Origin: SIG603 sp963611165
GTDB taxonomy: Bacteria > Bacillota > Clostridia > Oscillospirales > Acutalibacteraceae
Direction of reading: 5' to 3'
Assembly: GCA_963611165.1 (NCBI GenBank)
Contig: CAVDQG010000001.1
Span: 62,001 to 126,000, forward strand
Length of the DNA stretch: 64,000 bases
Shown: positions 6,935 through 17,245 of the stretch, one piece after another
Numbering within the stretch: position 1 is the first letter of the stretch
How the letters are laid out: the number at the start of each line of letters is the position of its first letter
Program-made: the position numbers and the translations under genes
Notes under the pieces: generated by a model
Database searches by the model: none
Told to the model about the DNA's origin: nothing
What the model saw: only the letters and a program-made list of their open reading frames with translations

Positions 6935-9643
6935 TTAGTTTTTTACCGGGTCTTCAGTCGGAAATACTTCCGTACCGAATTCGTCAAAGTATTTTTTAGA
7001 GACAACATTGCCTTTTTTGTCGTATTCCGTTTCGATAACGGCATAACCGTTCTCGGCAGTATAAAGTTCGCCACTCTTTTTGTACTCGGTTTTCACAATT
7101 CGGTTATATTCGTCACGGTAATTTATCTTATCGTAATCGGTAACCTGCTTGTAGCTTATCTTCTTAAGGACGGCTTTTCCGTCGGAAATCGCCGCAAACT
7201 CAAGATTATTAAGATCCTTAGCCCTGAACTTCAGACTGACGCTGAGATTGTTAAATTTATTATAATCGGAAGCTGTTTTGGTTTTGAAAACCTCACCGTC
7301 TTTCAGCACCGAAACAGTCACGCCGCTTTTTTCCTCGGAGCTTATGCTGAACGTGACGAGATATTCTCCGTCTTCAAGCTCGGTCGGCACTCCGTGAGTA
7401 ATTTTTGCGTTATCGCCGTCAAGCTCGATATAGTTATCGTCATTGAGCTCCAAACCGTTTTCGCTCGCAAGCGCAGACAAATCCACATTCAGCGAATTCG
7501 GATAGTGGTTATATACTTTGTAGCCGTTTTCCTTTAATGCGGCAATCACGGACTCGTCATTTGTGTAAAGAGCTCTGTTGTCATTCACGGCAACGCAAGA
7601 GAAGCCCTCTCTGAACATCTCTCGGTAATCGTCCGACATAAGAACGCTTATATTGTCAAGCTCTGCGAACTCTCCGCCGGACTTTGACGAAACGCAAATT
7701 TCAGGGAATTTCTCTGCATAAGCATACGACAGAGTATCGGAATAAATCTTGCCCGTAGCATTCTCTGCCACAATGCTCATTACATCGCTGTCCTCCTCGA
7801 CTTGCTCGAGGTAGTAGCCCACATTACCCGTGACAACTCTGCTGACAAGCACGCAAAAAGCAATCGGGAACACCGCAAAGATTATGCTGTAAAGTCTTTC
7901 CTTTTTCTTCAGTGCAAAAATGCACCAAACAAAAGCATACGCACAAATAAGCATCAGCATATCAAGGAAAATGACAAATAATTTTGAATATCCCGTTTTC
8001 TGCATGACATCGCAAAAGCTCTTTGCATTCGTGACGGTAATCGGACGAAGAGCAATAAGCACCGCTCCGACACCGAGCATAAATACCGTAATCAAAGCCT
8101 GCACTTTGCTTTTTTCATTCACCGCCTCCGAAATCATCATTACAGCACCGATAACAAAGATAAGCGCAAAAATGAGGTTCCATGCCGACTGCGAGAGCAA
8201 AAGCGAATTTGACTTGAAGAACGAGAAAATCACCTTCCAAATTCCGCCTAAGCTGAAAATCACGCTCAAAAGGAAAAGTATGCCCAAAGCGTATTCCAAA
8301 AGCTTTCCGCGGCTGATTTTCTCCGTGAAAACTCTCTTCGGTTCATTTGAAAACTTAAACGGCATCAGTGCGTAGCCGAATCCCATGATGAAGAAGAGAT
8401 AGAAACGATAAGTGAAAATCGTGACGACAAAAAGAGCGCATGCTCCGACAAAGAAGAAGCCCTCTTTTCTTGCGTCGGCGTCCTTTGAGAAAATTCCCAC
8501 CAAGCCTCTGACATACGGCAAGAAACATATAAGTTCAAGCAAAATTCCGCCCTGTGCGAGTATGACCGCAATGGAATTTGAAAGCCCGGGGTTATGCTCG
8601 AATCTCTCGGCACTCATTAACTCGAGTATGGGGAAATCGTTTCCGAAAGCATTGCCGATAAACGGACTTCTGAGAAATGCCTTGAAGCAAAGCACATAAT
8701 CCTCAAGATGAGCCGAGAACGAGCTGTAATCGTTCTTTTTCTTCACCGCAAACAAAACCGCAACAACGGCACACACCGTGACGGCAAGTGCGATGTAGGA
8801 AATTTCTCTCCATTTCTCGGGAAGCTTTCCCAGAGCCAAAAGTGCAAAAGCCAGAATAAGCAGCATGTATCCGAGCGTACTTCCTGTGAAAAGCACTGCA
8901 AGTGAAATAAAAGCAACCGCAACGATTCCGCTTTTGTTTTTCTTGAGGAAAATCTCGACATAAAGCGCCGTGATAAGCGGTATCATTGCCATGGGCGGCT
9001 CAGGAAAAATGCCGTACATTTTGAAGAACTCAAAGCTGCCTATCGAAAAAATTTTATCGGTGCTCATGGCTACTATTCCGAAATAATCGGTATATGTTTT
9101 GAGTGTGCCCTTGTTAGACCAGTACGTTGAAACCGTTGTCGAGGGCATTTTTCCGCCAAAGAAAACAGCGAAAAGATAAATGACAACTGCAAAAAACGCA
9201 TAAACCGCCACAACATCGGCATATTTATAAAGCAGATTGTAAGGCTTGCCCTCTATTCTGTCGAGATAGAAAAGCACGGTGATAACGGGCAGGAAAAACA
9301 GAAACAAAATGAAGTACGATGACATCAGATCTGTTTTCCTCATAACGTTCAGAACAAGAAACGCTCCCATAAGGACGTACATTCCGCCAAGAGTAGGCAG
9401 TAGCTTTATAAGACTTTTCTCTTCCTTTGTCTCAAGGTATCTGTACACCAAAAGGAAGAATGCAGTCGCCAAAAGTCCGAGCCTGAGAATTTTCTCGTTG
9501 GAAGATTCTCTTCCCGCATAAAAATAGAACAGCGAATTGCACTCAAGAATCGTCAGCAAAACCAAAATGTATTCTGCTGTGTTTCTTATCGTGTTCAGGG
9601 CAAGGCTTGTCATGCTCTTGCCGACGCCGCCACTTTTTTCCAA
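6935..9643 (-). CDS. Polytopic O-antigen polymerase/ligase-like membrane protein with external C-terminal domain
   Basis: About 902 residues. The first ~600 residues hold many hydrophobic segments with a Wzy/WaaL-like arrangement, including a large loop around FGNDFPILELMSAERFEHNP. The last ~300 residues are soluble and beta-rich (EDGEYLVTFSISSEEKSGVT) and end in repeats of the form EYNRIVKTEYKKSGELY and ETEYDKKGNVVSKKYFDEFG, like bacterial YD-type wall repeats. It may polymerise or ligate repeat units on the outer face of the membrane. I chose TTG 9643 because GGAAAGGGG lies 8 bases upstream; a TTG at 9670 and an ATG at 9616 are alternatives. The exact role is inferred from topology and position only. 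Confidence 0.7.
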   Translation of the reverse strand: MEKSGGVGKSMTSLALNTIRNTAEYILVLLTILECNSLFYFYAGRESSNEKILRLGLLATAFFLLVYRYLETKEEKSLIKLLPTLGGMYVLMGAFLVLNVMRKTDLMSSYFILFLFFLPVITVLFYLDRIEGKPYNLLYKYADVVAVYAFFAVVIYLFAVFFGGKMPSTTVSTYWSNKGTLKTYTDYFGIVAMSTDKIFSIGSFEFFKMYGIFPEPPMAMIPLITALYVEIFLKKNKSGIVAVAFISLAVLFTGSTLGYMLLILAFALLALGKLPEKWREISYIALAVTVCAVVAVLFAVKKKNDYSSFSAHLEDYVLCFKAFLRSPFIGNAFGNDFPILELMSAERFEHNPGLSNSIAVILAQGGILLELICFLPYVRGLVGIFSKDADARKEGFFFVGACALFVVTIFTYRFYLFFIMGFGYALMPFKFSNEPKRVFTEKISRGKLLEYALGILFLLSVIFSLGGIWKVIFSFFKSNSLLLSQSAWNLIFALIFVIGAVMMISEAVNEKSKVQALITVFMLGVGAVLIALRPITVTNAKSFCDVMQKTGYSKLFVIFLDMLMLICAYAFVWCIFALKKKERLYSIIFAVFPIAFCVLVSRVVTGNVGYYLEQVEEDSDVMSIVAENATGKIYSDTLSYAYAEKFPEICVSSKSGGEFAELDNISVLMSDDYREMFREGFSCVAVNDNRALYTNDESVIAALKENGYKVYNHYPNSLNVDLSALASENGLELNDDNYIELDGDNAKITHGVPTELEDGEYLVTFSISSEEKSGVTVSVLKDGEVFKTKTASDYNKFNNLSVSLKFRAKDLNNLEFAAISDGKAVLKKISYKQVTDYDKINYRDEYNRIVKTEYKKSGELYTAENGYAVIETEYDKKGNVVSKKYFDEFGTEVFPTEDPVKN

Positions 9644-9700
9644 GGTTATATCCCCTTTCCGAAATGCCAAAGCCGAGGCTTTAGCACATTATTTATATTT

Positions 9701-11833
9701 TTAAACGGTCTTTGCCGTCTTAGATTTGCTTATAAAATACACTGTCGGCACAAGTCCGATTACGAATACCAGAGCCATTGCCCCCAGAACAAAGCTCTTC
9801 GGATAGAATTTCTCTTCTTCTTCCTCATAAGCCTTGAAATAGATTTGGTTAAATCCGTAGCCGTCGGCATGACCGTTGTAGTAAGTTTCTTTTGTATCTT
9901 TTGAAATCTTGTTTCCCTCAATCGAGATACAAGTGGAGCCCTCTGTCTTCTCTTTGACAGAAACCCTGACGGTAAACTGTTTATTCGATTTAACTTCAAT
10001 TTCATCAAATTCGACATACAGTCTTCCGTTCTTAATATCATCTTTTTTGAAGTCTCTCTCTAAAACCGAATTTCCGTCTTCATCAAGTATCTCGAAAAGA
10101 TAGACATTATCGGAAGAACTGCCTGTTATATAGAAGTGAAGCATAAGCTTGGAGAAACTTCTGTGTGCCGTAAAGGTCTCCGAAACAGCCTCGCCCTCTC
10201 TTAGCTCCTCTCTTTCAAGATTATTTCTTCTTAATCTTTGCTCGTTTGACGCCGAAATATGCTCTATACACACATTCTTTTCGGTAAGGTCGCTGAAATT
10301 AACGAGGAAAACCGATTCAAATGCAATGAGCATCACAGCCAAAACAGAAGCGACTGCGGCAAAGCTCAATCTTGACTTTGGTGCTTTTTCCTCAGCCTTT
10401 TCACAGACGCCCATAAAGCCGTAAACGCTCAGAATTTGGCACATGATAAATGCCGGGAAGCAATATCTTGCGCCGCCCTCCCAAAAGGTATAGAAAAGCG
10501 TATAGCCGAAAACAAAAATAAAAACGGGATAGAGCCTGTTCATTTTGTTTTTTATCACACGAATAAGCGAAACAAAAGCATTAAAAAGCGTGACCACTCT
10601 TAGTATCTGACCGTAGTAATCTGCGAAAAGTCTCTTGTTTTCGAGTGTGTAGTCCCAGAATGTATTGTAATCCGTGACGGTTTTTTTCATAACACGGAAA
10701 ACACCGTTTCCCCAGAAAAGGCTCAGCTTGCTTACCCACAGATTAAACGCCGCTCCGATTCCGTTTTCCTTGTAGTAATCATATATGTACCGAAGGTCTG
10801 CCGAAATCATCTCGTTTTTAGTAGCAAAGCTTTTGTCGAACCTTGTAATATCCTGGTTATATGCTCCGTCACCCGTCATGCCCATGACAAGCCAATGCGT
10901 AGGTGCAAAGGTTAATTGGGTTGTCGGCATATCAACAAACGACACAACCGCTGTCCAACAGCCATAGCCTACAGCAAAACCCAGAAACATGAGAAGAACG
11001 CTTTTCACAAATCCTTTTTCATGCTTAAAAAGCATATAGAGTAAAACGGCAACAAACGCTATTCCGACGGTCGCCCTCATCTCATAACCGATTGCCGCAA
11101 ACACTCCGAGCAAAATTCTGCAATACAGCTTGTCGTAAAGCGACAGAAAAACGACGATCACCGTAAAGAAAAGTCCGGGCACAAAGGTATAATAGTAAAT
11201 AGCAAATGTGTAATTCCACGGCGTCAGCACGATTAAAGCAAGTAGCATGACAGAAGCCTTGAGTCCCAAAAGCTTTTCGGCAATTTTGTAAGCGAGAAAC
11301 GCCGAGATAACCATTAATATTACATTGAACGCGGTCGGCAAAACTCTGTAATCGCTTATTCCGAGCATATTCTCGATTTTGTAAATCAAGGTGACTACCG
11401 CAAGCCAGTTTTTCTGGAACGGATACAACGAATAATAACTTAGCTGTGCCCATTCGCCCGTCTCAACATAACTTACCGCCGCATGATGAATCGCCGCCAA
11501 ATCGGAAACAAGCTCCATTCTAAGCAAGGAACGAAACAAAAAAAGCAAAAATGCAAAAATAGCAATAAGCAAGAAGCTTATCGTCCTCAGAGCCTTTTCC
11601 GAGTTTATTATTTGAATGAGTTTGTAGCACACATAAAAGAACGAAGCGAGAATCAAAGCTCCGATTATAATGACAAGTGCGTTATATCTGCCACCTATCA
11701 CTTGGCCTTCTTGCACAACAATGGTTTTTCCCCGGAAAAACGTGTAGCCGATGCCAAACAAAAATGCGGCACCGAGGTACACGGCAGGTATATTCTTGAA
11801 AATCAACCTGACAAACTTATTATTCATTCCCAT
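9701..11833 (-). CDS. GT39/GT83-like membrane glycosyltransferase, paralogue A
   Basis: A 710-residue protein with about ten to twelve N-terminal membrane segments in the pattern of lipid-linked-sugar-dependent transferases (PMT/ArnT superfamily, GT-C fold). The first external loop carries acidic residues (ELVSDLAAIHHAAVSYVETG). A beta-rich external domain (about 540-670) and one final membrane segment follow. It probably moves a sugar from a polyprenyl-phosphate carrier onto the growing glycan or wall. It is clearly a tandem duplicate of the next gene: NNKFVRLIFKNIPAVYLG here, ENKFVRWVFKNLPAVYLG there. GAGGGG lies 7 bases before the ATG. Confidence 0.72.
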   Translation of the reverse strand: MGMNNKFVRLIFKNIPAVYLGAAFLFGIGYTFFRGKTIVVQEGQVIGGRYNALVIIIGALILASFFYVCYKLIQIINSEKALRTISFLLIAIFAFLLFLFRSLLRMELVSDLAAIHHAAVSYVETGEWAQLSYYSLYPFQKNWLAVVTLIYKIENMLGISDYRVLPTAFNVILMVISAFLAYKIAEKLLGLKASVMLLALIVLTPWNYTFAIYYYTFVPGLFFTVIVVFLSLYDKLYCRILLGVFAAIGYEMRATVGIAFVAVLLYMLFKHEKGFVKSVLLMFLGFAVGYGCWTAVVSFVDMPTTQLTFAPTHWLVMGMTGDGAYNQDITRFDKSFATKNEMISADLRYIYDYYKENGIGAAFNLWVSKLSLFWGNGVFRVMKKTVTDYNTFWDYTLENKRLFADYYGQILRVVTLFNAFVSLIRVIKNKMNRLYPVFIFVFGYTLFYTFWEGGARYCFPAFIMCQILSVYGFMGVCEKAEEKAPKSRLSFAAVASVLAVMLIAFESVFLVNFSDLTEKNVCIEHISASNEQRLRRNNLEREELREGEAVSETFTAHRSFSKLMLHFYITGSSSDNVYLFEILDEDGNSVLERDFKKDDIKNGRLYVEFDEIEVKSNKQFTVRVSVKEKTEGSTCISIEGNKISKDTKETYYNGHADGYGFNQIYFKAYEEEEEKFYPKSFVLGAMALVFVIGLVPTVYFISKSKTAKTV

Positions 11834-11844
11834 TTAAGTTCCCC

Positions 11845-13974
11845 TCATAAGTAAAAATCAATCTGACGCTTCTTTCCGAGCGTAAGACTCAAAATCGGCA
11901 CGAGTCCGACAATTAACACAAAAATCATAACCGCCGCCACGAACGCCGCCGAATAATACGGTGCGCTCACGGTTTTGCTTGCGACAAAATAAATCTGGTC
12001 GAGTGCTCCTCCCTCGGAGAAACCGTTAAAATAAATTCTCTGATTTCCCGCTCCTATTTTGCTTCCGTAAACCGAAATGCAATCGCCATTCTTTTGAGAA
12101 ACGGAAATCCGCACGGTAAATTTCGCTTTGTTTTTTACTTCAATTTCATCAAATCCGACATCAAGCAAATTTTCCTCGATGTCACCGCTTTTGAAACTTT
12201 TTTCACGGATAACATTGCCGTCACCGTCCAAAAGCTCAAAAAGATAAGCATTGCTTTCGTCCGAGCCCTCAGCATTAAATTTAAGCTCGATATTATCAAA
12301 GTTTCTGTAAGCGGTGAATGTCTCTGTTACGGGAGAAGTATCGCTAAGCTCCTCTTCTTTCATATTGTTATGCTTGATATCAAATTTATTTGATGCCGCC
12401 GTGTAGGTTTTGCTCTCGGGCACTGCCGTGAGACTTTTCATATTCACACATATCACCGATTCGAACACAATGAGCGAAACGGCAAGCAAAGCTGCAAAAG
12501 AAAAAGAAATCTTTCTTTTCGTGCTTTTTGAAGCTTTAATTTTGGTTTTCTCGCTTAAAGCCACAAGACCGTAAACACCGACTGTCTGAAGCACGGGCAT
12601 TGCCAAGAAGAAATATCTCGAACCACAATTCGAGCCGCACTCCCAGAATGTGTAAAAAAGAACATATCCGAACAGGAAAATAAACACGGGATAGAATTTA
12701 TCCGCTTTCTTTATGCAGATTTTAATAACGGCTAAAATTCCGTTCACAAGCGAAACAAGTCGGAGAATTTCACAGAAATACTCCGTGAAAAGCTTTTCAT
12801 TGCCCGATAAATATCTCCAAAGAGTATTGTAATCAGTACTGCTCGAATTGTATCTCACTATTCTCGGAGTTGCCTCACCCAAAAATTCCGAAAGCTTGTA
12901 ATTCCACAGCTGCAAAGCACGGGAAAAGCCCTTTTCCTTGTAATAGTCGATAATATAAGCAATATCGGCAGAAATCATCTCGTGAGTGCTCTCAAATTTC
13001 GAGTCCATTTTTATTATATTGTTGTCAATGCCGCCCCTTCCTGTTGTGCCCATGACAATCCAGTGAGTAGCCGCATAGGGAACCCCCGTCGTCTCAAAAG
13101 CCAAGGAATTAATCACAGCCTTAAAGGCAAGATAGCCGACTGCAAAGCCGAAAACGGAAAGTAAAATTCCGATAGCAAAGCCCTTTTCGTGCCTTAGTAC
13201 CGCATAAAGCATGACCGCCACGAATGCGATTATCACGGTTGCACGCAAATCGTAGCCCACCGCCGCAAAGAAACCAAGCAGTAGCTTACAGTACCATTTA
13301 TCGTAAAGCGACAGAAAAATGACGAGCATTATGAAGAAAAGTCCCGGCACAAAGGTATAGCAGTAGCCGGCGGAAATATAATAAACCGGATTCACACAAA
13401 TTGTAAGAAGAACGAGCACGGACGCCCTCAGCCCCATGAGCTTTTCTGCCGTCTTATAAGCAAACACGGCGGAAAAGAAAAGCATGATGACATTAAGTGC
13501 AAGCGGCAAAGTCCTTAAGTCGCTTATTCCAACAAATTTCTCGATTTTATATAAGCCGTAAATTATCGCAAGCCAGCCCTTTTGAAACGGATAATGCGAA
13601 AAATAGCCGTATCTAGACCACTCGCCCGTCTCAATTTTGTTCAGTGCCGCATGGTGAAAATTCGCCAAATCGGAAATGATTTCCTGCTTCATAAAGCAGA
13701 CGGAAACCGTAAGTCCCACGGCAACAAAGCCGAGCAAAATATAACACATCGTCCGAAGCGGCTTTTCGCTCTTTAAATTTTCAGTCAGCTTATATACCGC
13801 CAAAAGGAACGCCTCCAAAAGAACCGCTCCGAAAATAAGCGATAAAGCGTTGTAGGAATTGCCCCTCACCGTCTCGGCTTTGTTAAAAATATAGCCTATG
13901 CCGAGCACAAGCACAAGACCGAGATAAACTGCCGGCAAATTCTTAAATACCCACCTGACAAATTTATTTTCCAT
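11845..13974 (-). CDS. GT39/GT83-like membrane glycosyltransferase, paralogue B
   Basis: 709 residues from ATG 13974, with the same architecture as its neighbour: many membrane segments, an acidic first loop (QEIISDLANFHHAALNKIETG), and a beta domain at about 540-670 carrying GNVIREKSFKSGDIEENLLD, the counterpart of GNSVLERDFKKDDIKNGRLY in paralogue A. The start chosen overlaps the upstream stop by 11 nt with GGAAG ahead of it; an ATG at 14043 would extend deep into the upstream gene and adds an Arg/Ser-rich tail without homology to paralogue A, so I reject it. Substrate sugar unknown. Confidence 0.72.
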   Translation of the reverse strand: MENKFVRWVFKNLPAVYLGLVLVLGIGYIFNKAETVRGNSYNALSLIFGAVLLEAFLLAVYKLTENLKSEKPLRTMCYILLGFVAVGLTVSVCFMKQEIISDLANFHHAALNKIETGEWSRYGYFSHYPFQKGWLAIIYGLYKIEKFVGISDLRTLPLALNVIMLFFSAVFAYKTAEKLMGLRASVLVLLTICVNPVYYISAGYCYTFVPGLFFIMLVIFLSLYDKWYCKLLLGFFAAVGYDLRATVIIAFVAVMLYAVLRHEKGFAIGILLSVFGFAVGYLAFKAVINSLAFETTGVPYAATHWIVMGTTGRGGIDNNIIKMDSKFESTHEMISADIAYIIDYYKEKGFSRALQLWNYKLSEFLGEATPRIVRYNSSSTDYNTLWRYLSGNEKLFTEYFCEILRLVSLVNGILAVIKICIKKADKFYPVFIFLFGYVLFYTFWECGSNCGSRYFFLAMPVLQTVGVYGLVALSEKTKIKASKSTKRKISFSFAALLAVSLIVFESVICVNMKSLTAVPESKTYTAASNKFDIKHNNMKEEELSDTSPVTETFTAYRNFDNIELKFNAEGSDESNAYLFELLDGDGNVIREKSFKSGDIEENLLDVGFDEIEVKNKAKFTVRISVSQKNGDCISVYGSKIGAGNQRIYFNGFSEGGALDQIYFVASKTVSAPYYSAAFVAAVMIFVLIVGLVPILSLTLGKKRQIDFYL

Positions 13975-15658
13975 TATTAATCTTCCAAATTTTGAAGCAC
14001 TCGCCGCCGAATTTGACCTCCTCGACCTCGCACGAGACCTCATATCCCTCTTGATTTAAATATTCGACTATAGCGCCGACATCCTTGTTTTCTCTCTTTG
14101 TAACAAATCTTAAGTCGTCACGGCTCGCAATGGCTTTTGCCACGCTGTCGTATTCTCCGCACACGAGGTTTTTCCATGCATTCATTTCGGAGAGATTTCC
14201 GCCCGCATTCACATAAGATGCGGTTTTCACTTCATCACGCAAGAAATTCGCTTTGGAATAAGCCATAGAACTGAGATGAAGATAAAGCATTTCGCTCTCC
14301 TTTTCGAAACTTTCCGTCGCCAAGGAATACGGCTCATAGGAAACTGTTCGTCTTTCGGCTCTGTTAACCGTACCGAAAATACCGATAACAAAAATCACGG
14401 CAAAGGTTGTAAGAAAAAGAGACTTGATCTTTTTCCTCTTCGGTCTTTCGAGCAAATAGCCTGCAATAATAAAGCTTGAAACAAGTATCGCAATAATCTC
14501 TGTCGGAAAGAAAACCCTAAACGGCATTCTGCCCTTGTAACAAAGATAAAGAACCTCGCTCATGCACCCCAAAAGCGTGCAAAGCAAAAGACAAAGCTTA
14601 AGCTTATCCCTTTGTCTGATAAGTATAATAAGAGCGGTCACGCTTAAAAGAACACAAGAGAAGTTGTATACCGTGGAAAGCTGACCGAATACTTCAAGGA
14701 AAGTTTCTTTCATGCGGTTTATTTTGTCCGATATACTCTCGTTATCATAGTAATCATCACGGATTTGAGTAAGTCTTTGAAGCGTGGTGACATCGGTGAT
14801 ATCGGCAATTCCCCACAGTGCATGTCTTATCAGGCTCACCTGTACGGGAGTTACTCCTATTTCGTCATAAGCCTCGGCACACTCCCGATAGTTTGGTAAA
14901 ATTTGATAGTCCTGAAGTCCGCTTCTCAGCTTATCGACCGTGAGTAAATCTTGTTCGTCGCCCTGACTGTACATATATACGTTAACTGCATTTGAGCAAA
15001 AAGCCACAACGATAACAATGCACATGAGAGCTATCAGACTCTTTTGCGGCTTATTGTCGCCTTTGCTTTTCACAAGTCTGTATAAAACCGCAAGCAAAAT
15101 AAACGGCAAGACCATTAAGAATCCCACAAATCGAAACCCCGCCGAAAAAGCACAAACAACAGCCACAAGAACCGTGTCAAAAATACTTAAATTCTCTTTA
15201 ACAAGGATATAGGCGAACGCAGAAACCGCAAGAATTATTGCGGCATAGGTGTATCTTATCTGAAGAAGAAATTCAAGCAAACAGAATAAAGACAGCGTAT
15301 AGGCAAATACAAAGCCGATAATCCTTATTTTAAGAGAACATCGCTTCAATCGATCACATATCGCATAAACAATAAGAGCAAATGCAAACAAAATCGCACC
15401 GTAAATCACAACATAGTAAATTTCGAGTCGTGGAAAAAGCTTATACAAACACCTAATCAATAAAGCCATAGGGCTTGATATCAGTGCAATGAAATTTGAT
15501 GACGGTATCTCGCCTGATAACAGCATTTTCAGCTGTCTTTCGTCTGTCGTGACATTTATATCGGCAAATTTGGCAATAACCAAACCGAGCAATAATACGG
15601 AAACGAAGCTTGCGGTGAAATTTATCAGCCGATTTTTTATTTCTTTTTTGTCATACAT
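13964..15658 (-). CDS. Polytopic membrane protein, probable glycosyltransferase of GT-C type
   Basis: 564 residues with about eleven hydrophobic segments and a soluble C-terminus of about 120 residues. The first external loop contains a paired acidic motif (DINVTTDERQLKMLLSGE), as GT-C enzymes do, and residues near 290-310 form a soluble loop (ITDVTTLQRLTQIRDDYYDN). I do not recognise the family with certainty. It overlaps the upstream aldolase gene by 8 nt and the downstream paralogue by 11 nt, so all three are translationally coupled and part of the polysaccharide pathway. It could also be a polymerase-like protein. Confidence 0.55.
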   Translation of the reverse strand: MYDKKEIKNRLINFTASFVSVLLLGLVIAKFADINVTTDERQLKMLLSGEIPSSNFIALISSPMALLIRCLYKLFPRLEIYYVVIYGAILFAFALIVYAICDRLKRCSLKIRIIGFVFAYTLSLFCLLEFLLQIRYTYAAIILAVSAFAYILVKENLSIFDTVLVAVVCAFSAGFRFVGFLMVLPFILLAVLYRLVKSKGDNKPQKSLIALMCIVIVVAFCSNAVNVYMYSQGDEQDLLTVDKLRSGLQDYQILPNYRECAEAYDEIGVTPVQVSLIRHALWGIADITDVTTLQRLTQIRDDYYDNESISDKINRMKETFLEVFGQLSTVYNFSCVLLSVTALIILIRQRDKLKLCLLLCTLLGCMSEVLYLCYKGRMPFRVFFPTEIIAILVSSFIIAGYLLERPKRKKIKSLFLTTFAVIFVIGIFGTVNRAERRTVSYEPYSLATESFEKESEMLYLHLSSMAYSKANFLRDEVKTASYVNAGGNLSEMNAWKNLVCGEYDSVAKAIASRDDLRFVTKRENKDVGAIVEYLNQEGYEVSCEVEEVKFGGECFKIWKINNGK

Positions 15659-17225
15659 ACAAGCTGTCCGTCAAAAACTCAATTTCCGTCTTTTGCGTTG
15701 CCTCGGCGACAAACTCACGAATCAGCTTGTTTTTTGCAAGCTTGCTCTGAAGACTCGAACCCATGGACATATTCTTTCCGAAATAGTTTTCCTTGGGGTC
15801 TGCCTTGTAGCCGTCAAAGCCCGCTACGCTGATTCTCTTGATGCCCATACTGATAAGCAGATTTATGAGCATGAGCGTAGGGTTATCGGATATCAAATCG
15901 CCCTTGGCAAGGTAAGACGAATAATTGATAACAGCGGCGTCTGACGGTCTTTCCGATATATTCGATGTGATTATCAGCTTGGTATTCCGTGATTTATCAT
16001 AGCGGTTTAGTCTTTTCTCGTTTGTGCAAATTAGATAATCGCAGTCGAAAAACTCGGGAACAACATTCACCGCAATGACTAGCGGATTTTTCTCGGCGAT
16101 AAATTTATCTATATCCGATTTTCTCTCGACAAGAGATTTACCCGGAGCGAGAACCAGAATTTCTCTGCCGACAAATTCGCTTTTGAGTGAGCTTACGCAA
16201 GCCTTGTCATCGACAAATCTCTTCTGAAACTCCGTGTAGTATTTCTCCGCCGTGTCCTTTGAGTAGCTTAACTTAACATCCTCGGGAAGCGAAGAAAGCA
16301 GCTCTTTCATGGATTTATTGCTGAGCGTATTTTTCTCGGCAAAATAATTTGCGTAGTTCGGATGGCAGTTGTAACGGGCAGAAAGATAGAACGGAAGCGA
16401 ATATCCCCAGAAATTCTCCGTGAAAATCGGCTTGAGGTAATCGTCCATAATATCGAGCATGGGGTCTATGTTATACCACTTTCCGTATTCTCTGTTGAGG
16501 AATTCCGCAAAAAGCTCTATGTTTAGATTTCCCGCACCTCTGCCCATACCGTAGACGCTGGCATCGATAACTATATCTCTTTGCAGATTTTGCTCGACAA
16601 AGTATTTCGCATTGCCGTAAGCCTGCTGTAAATTGTTGTGCGAGTGATAGCCGAGAGTTATCTCGGGGCTTAGGTTGTGGTCGGAAATACTGATAAATCT
16701 CTTGAGATCGGGAAGCTCCATTGCACCGAAACTGTCCACGATGTAAAAACTGTCGGGCTTAGTCTCGTTAGCCTTTTTGATAAGCTCGATAAACTCGGTA
16801 TCGCTGTAGTTAAGCGACGCCATAGCCTGAACATAAACGCCGTAGCCCTTTTCCTTTAACTGTCTGCAAAGCTCAAGTCCCTTATCAAGCTCTTTTTTCT
16901 TGAAGCAAACTCTTATGATGAGCGGATCTTTTTTGTCGGCGTCCGGGAACTCCTCAATCGGAAATTCTCCCAAATTCACCATAACGGCATACTGCTGATG
17001 CGGCTGTTTTTCAGGAAGCAGACTTATCATGTCTTCGACACTGCCAAACTGGGTCTCGCCCTTTTTTCCGCCTTTTATTTTTGAGATATAACCGCACTCT
17101 ATAACATCGGTTTTGCTCACGACAAGCTTTTCGAGTATTGCGCTTATTGCTTCCTCGCCGAAATGCCAGTTGTTAATATATCCGCCGTCACGCAAGGTGC
17201 AGTCGAGTAGTTTAATATTGTGCAT
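15651..17225 (-). CDS. HMGL-like (DRE-TIM) aldolase fused to a second Rossmann-like domain
   Basis: 524 residues. Domain 1 (about 1-340) is a pyruvate/acyl-CoA-type aldolase barrel: LLDCTLRDGG at 6-15 supplies the base and metal-binding aspartate, and HSHNN at 194-198 supplies the metal-binding histidines. Domain 2 (about 353-524) starts GREILVLAPGKSL and has a Rossmann-like alternation with SVAGFDGYKADPKENYFG; it recalls MptE/DUF115-type or glycosyltransferase-like domains, which I cannot settle by eye. The start is ATG 17225 with GGAGG only 4 bases upstream. It lies 20 bp after a TagD-like cytidylyltransferase, suggesting that the aldol product is activated as a CDP derivative. The substrates are unknown. 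Confidence 0.75.
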   Translation of the reverse strand: MHNIKLLDCTLRDGGYINNWHFGEEAISAILEKLVVSKTDVIECGYISKIKGGKKGETQFGSVEDMISLLPEKQPHQQYAVMVNLGEFPIEEFPDADKKDPLIIRVCFKKKELDKGLELCRQLKEKGYGVYVQAMASLNYSDTEFIELIKKANETKPDSFYIVDSFGAMELPDLKRFISISDHNLSPEITLGYHSHNNLQQAYGNAKYFVEQNLQRDIVIDASVYGMGRGAGNLNIELFAEFLNREYGKWYNIDPMLDIMDDYLKPIFTENFWGYSLPFYLSARYNCHPNYANYFAEKNTLSNKSMKELLSSLPEDVKLSYSKDTAEKYYTEFQKRFVDDKACVSSLKSEFVGREILVLAPGKSLVERKSDIDKFIAEKNPLVIAVNVVPEFFDCDYLICTNEKRLNRYDKSRNTKLIITSNISERPSDAAVINYSSYLAKGDLISDNPTLMLINLLISMGIKRISVAGFDGYKADPKENYFGKNMSMGSSLQSKLAKNKLIREFVAEATQKTEIEFLTDSLYV

Positions 17226-17245
17226 AAAGCCTCCGTCAGAAGAAA

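Noticed and set aside
11845..14043. Longer start (ATG 14043) of paralogue B
   Set aside because: It would overlap the upstream gene by 80 bp and adds an Arg/Ser-rich tail absent from paralogue A.
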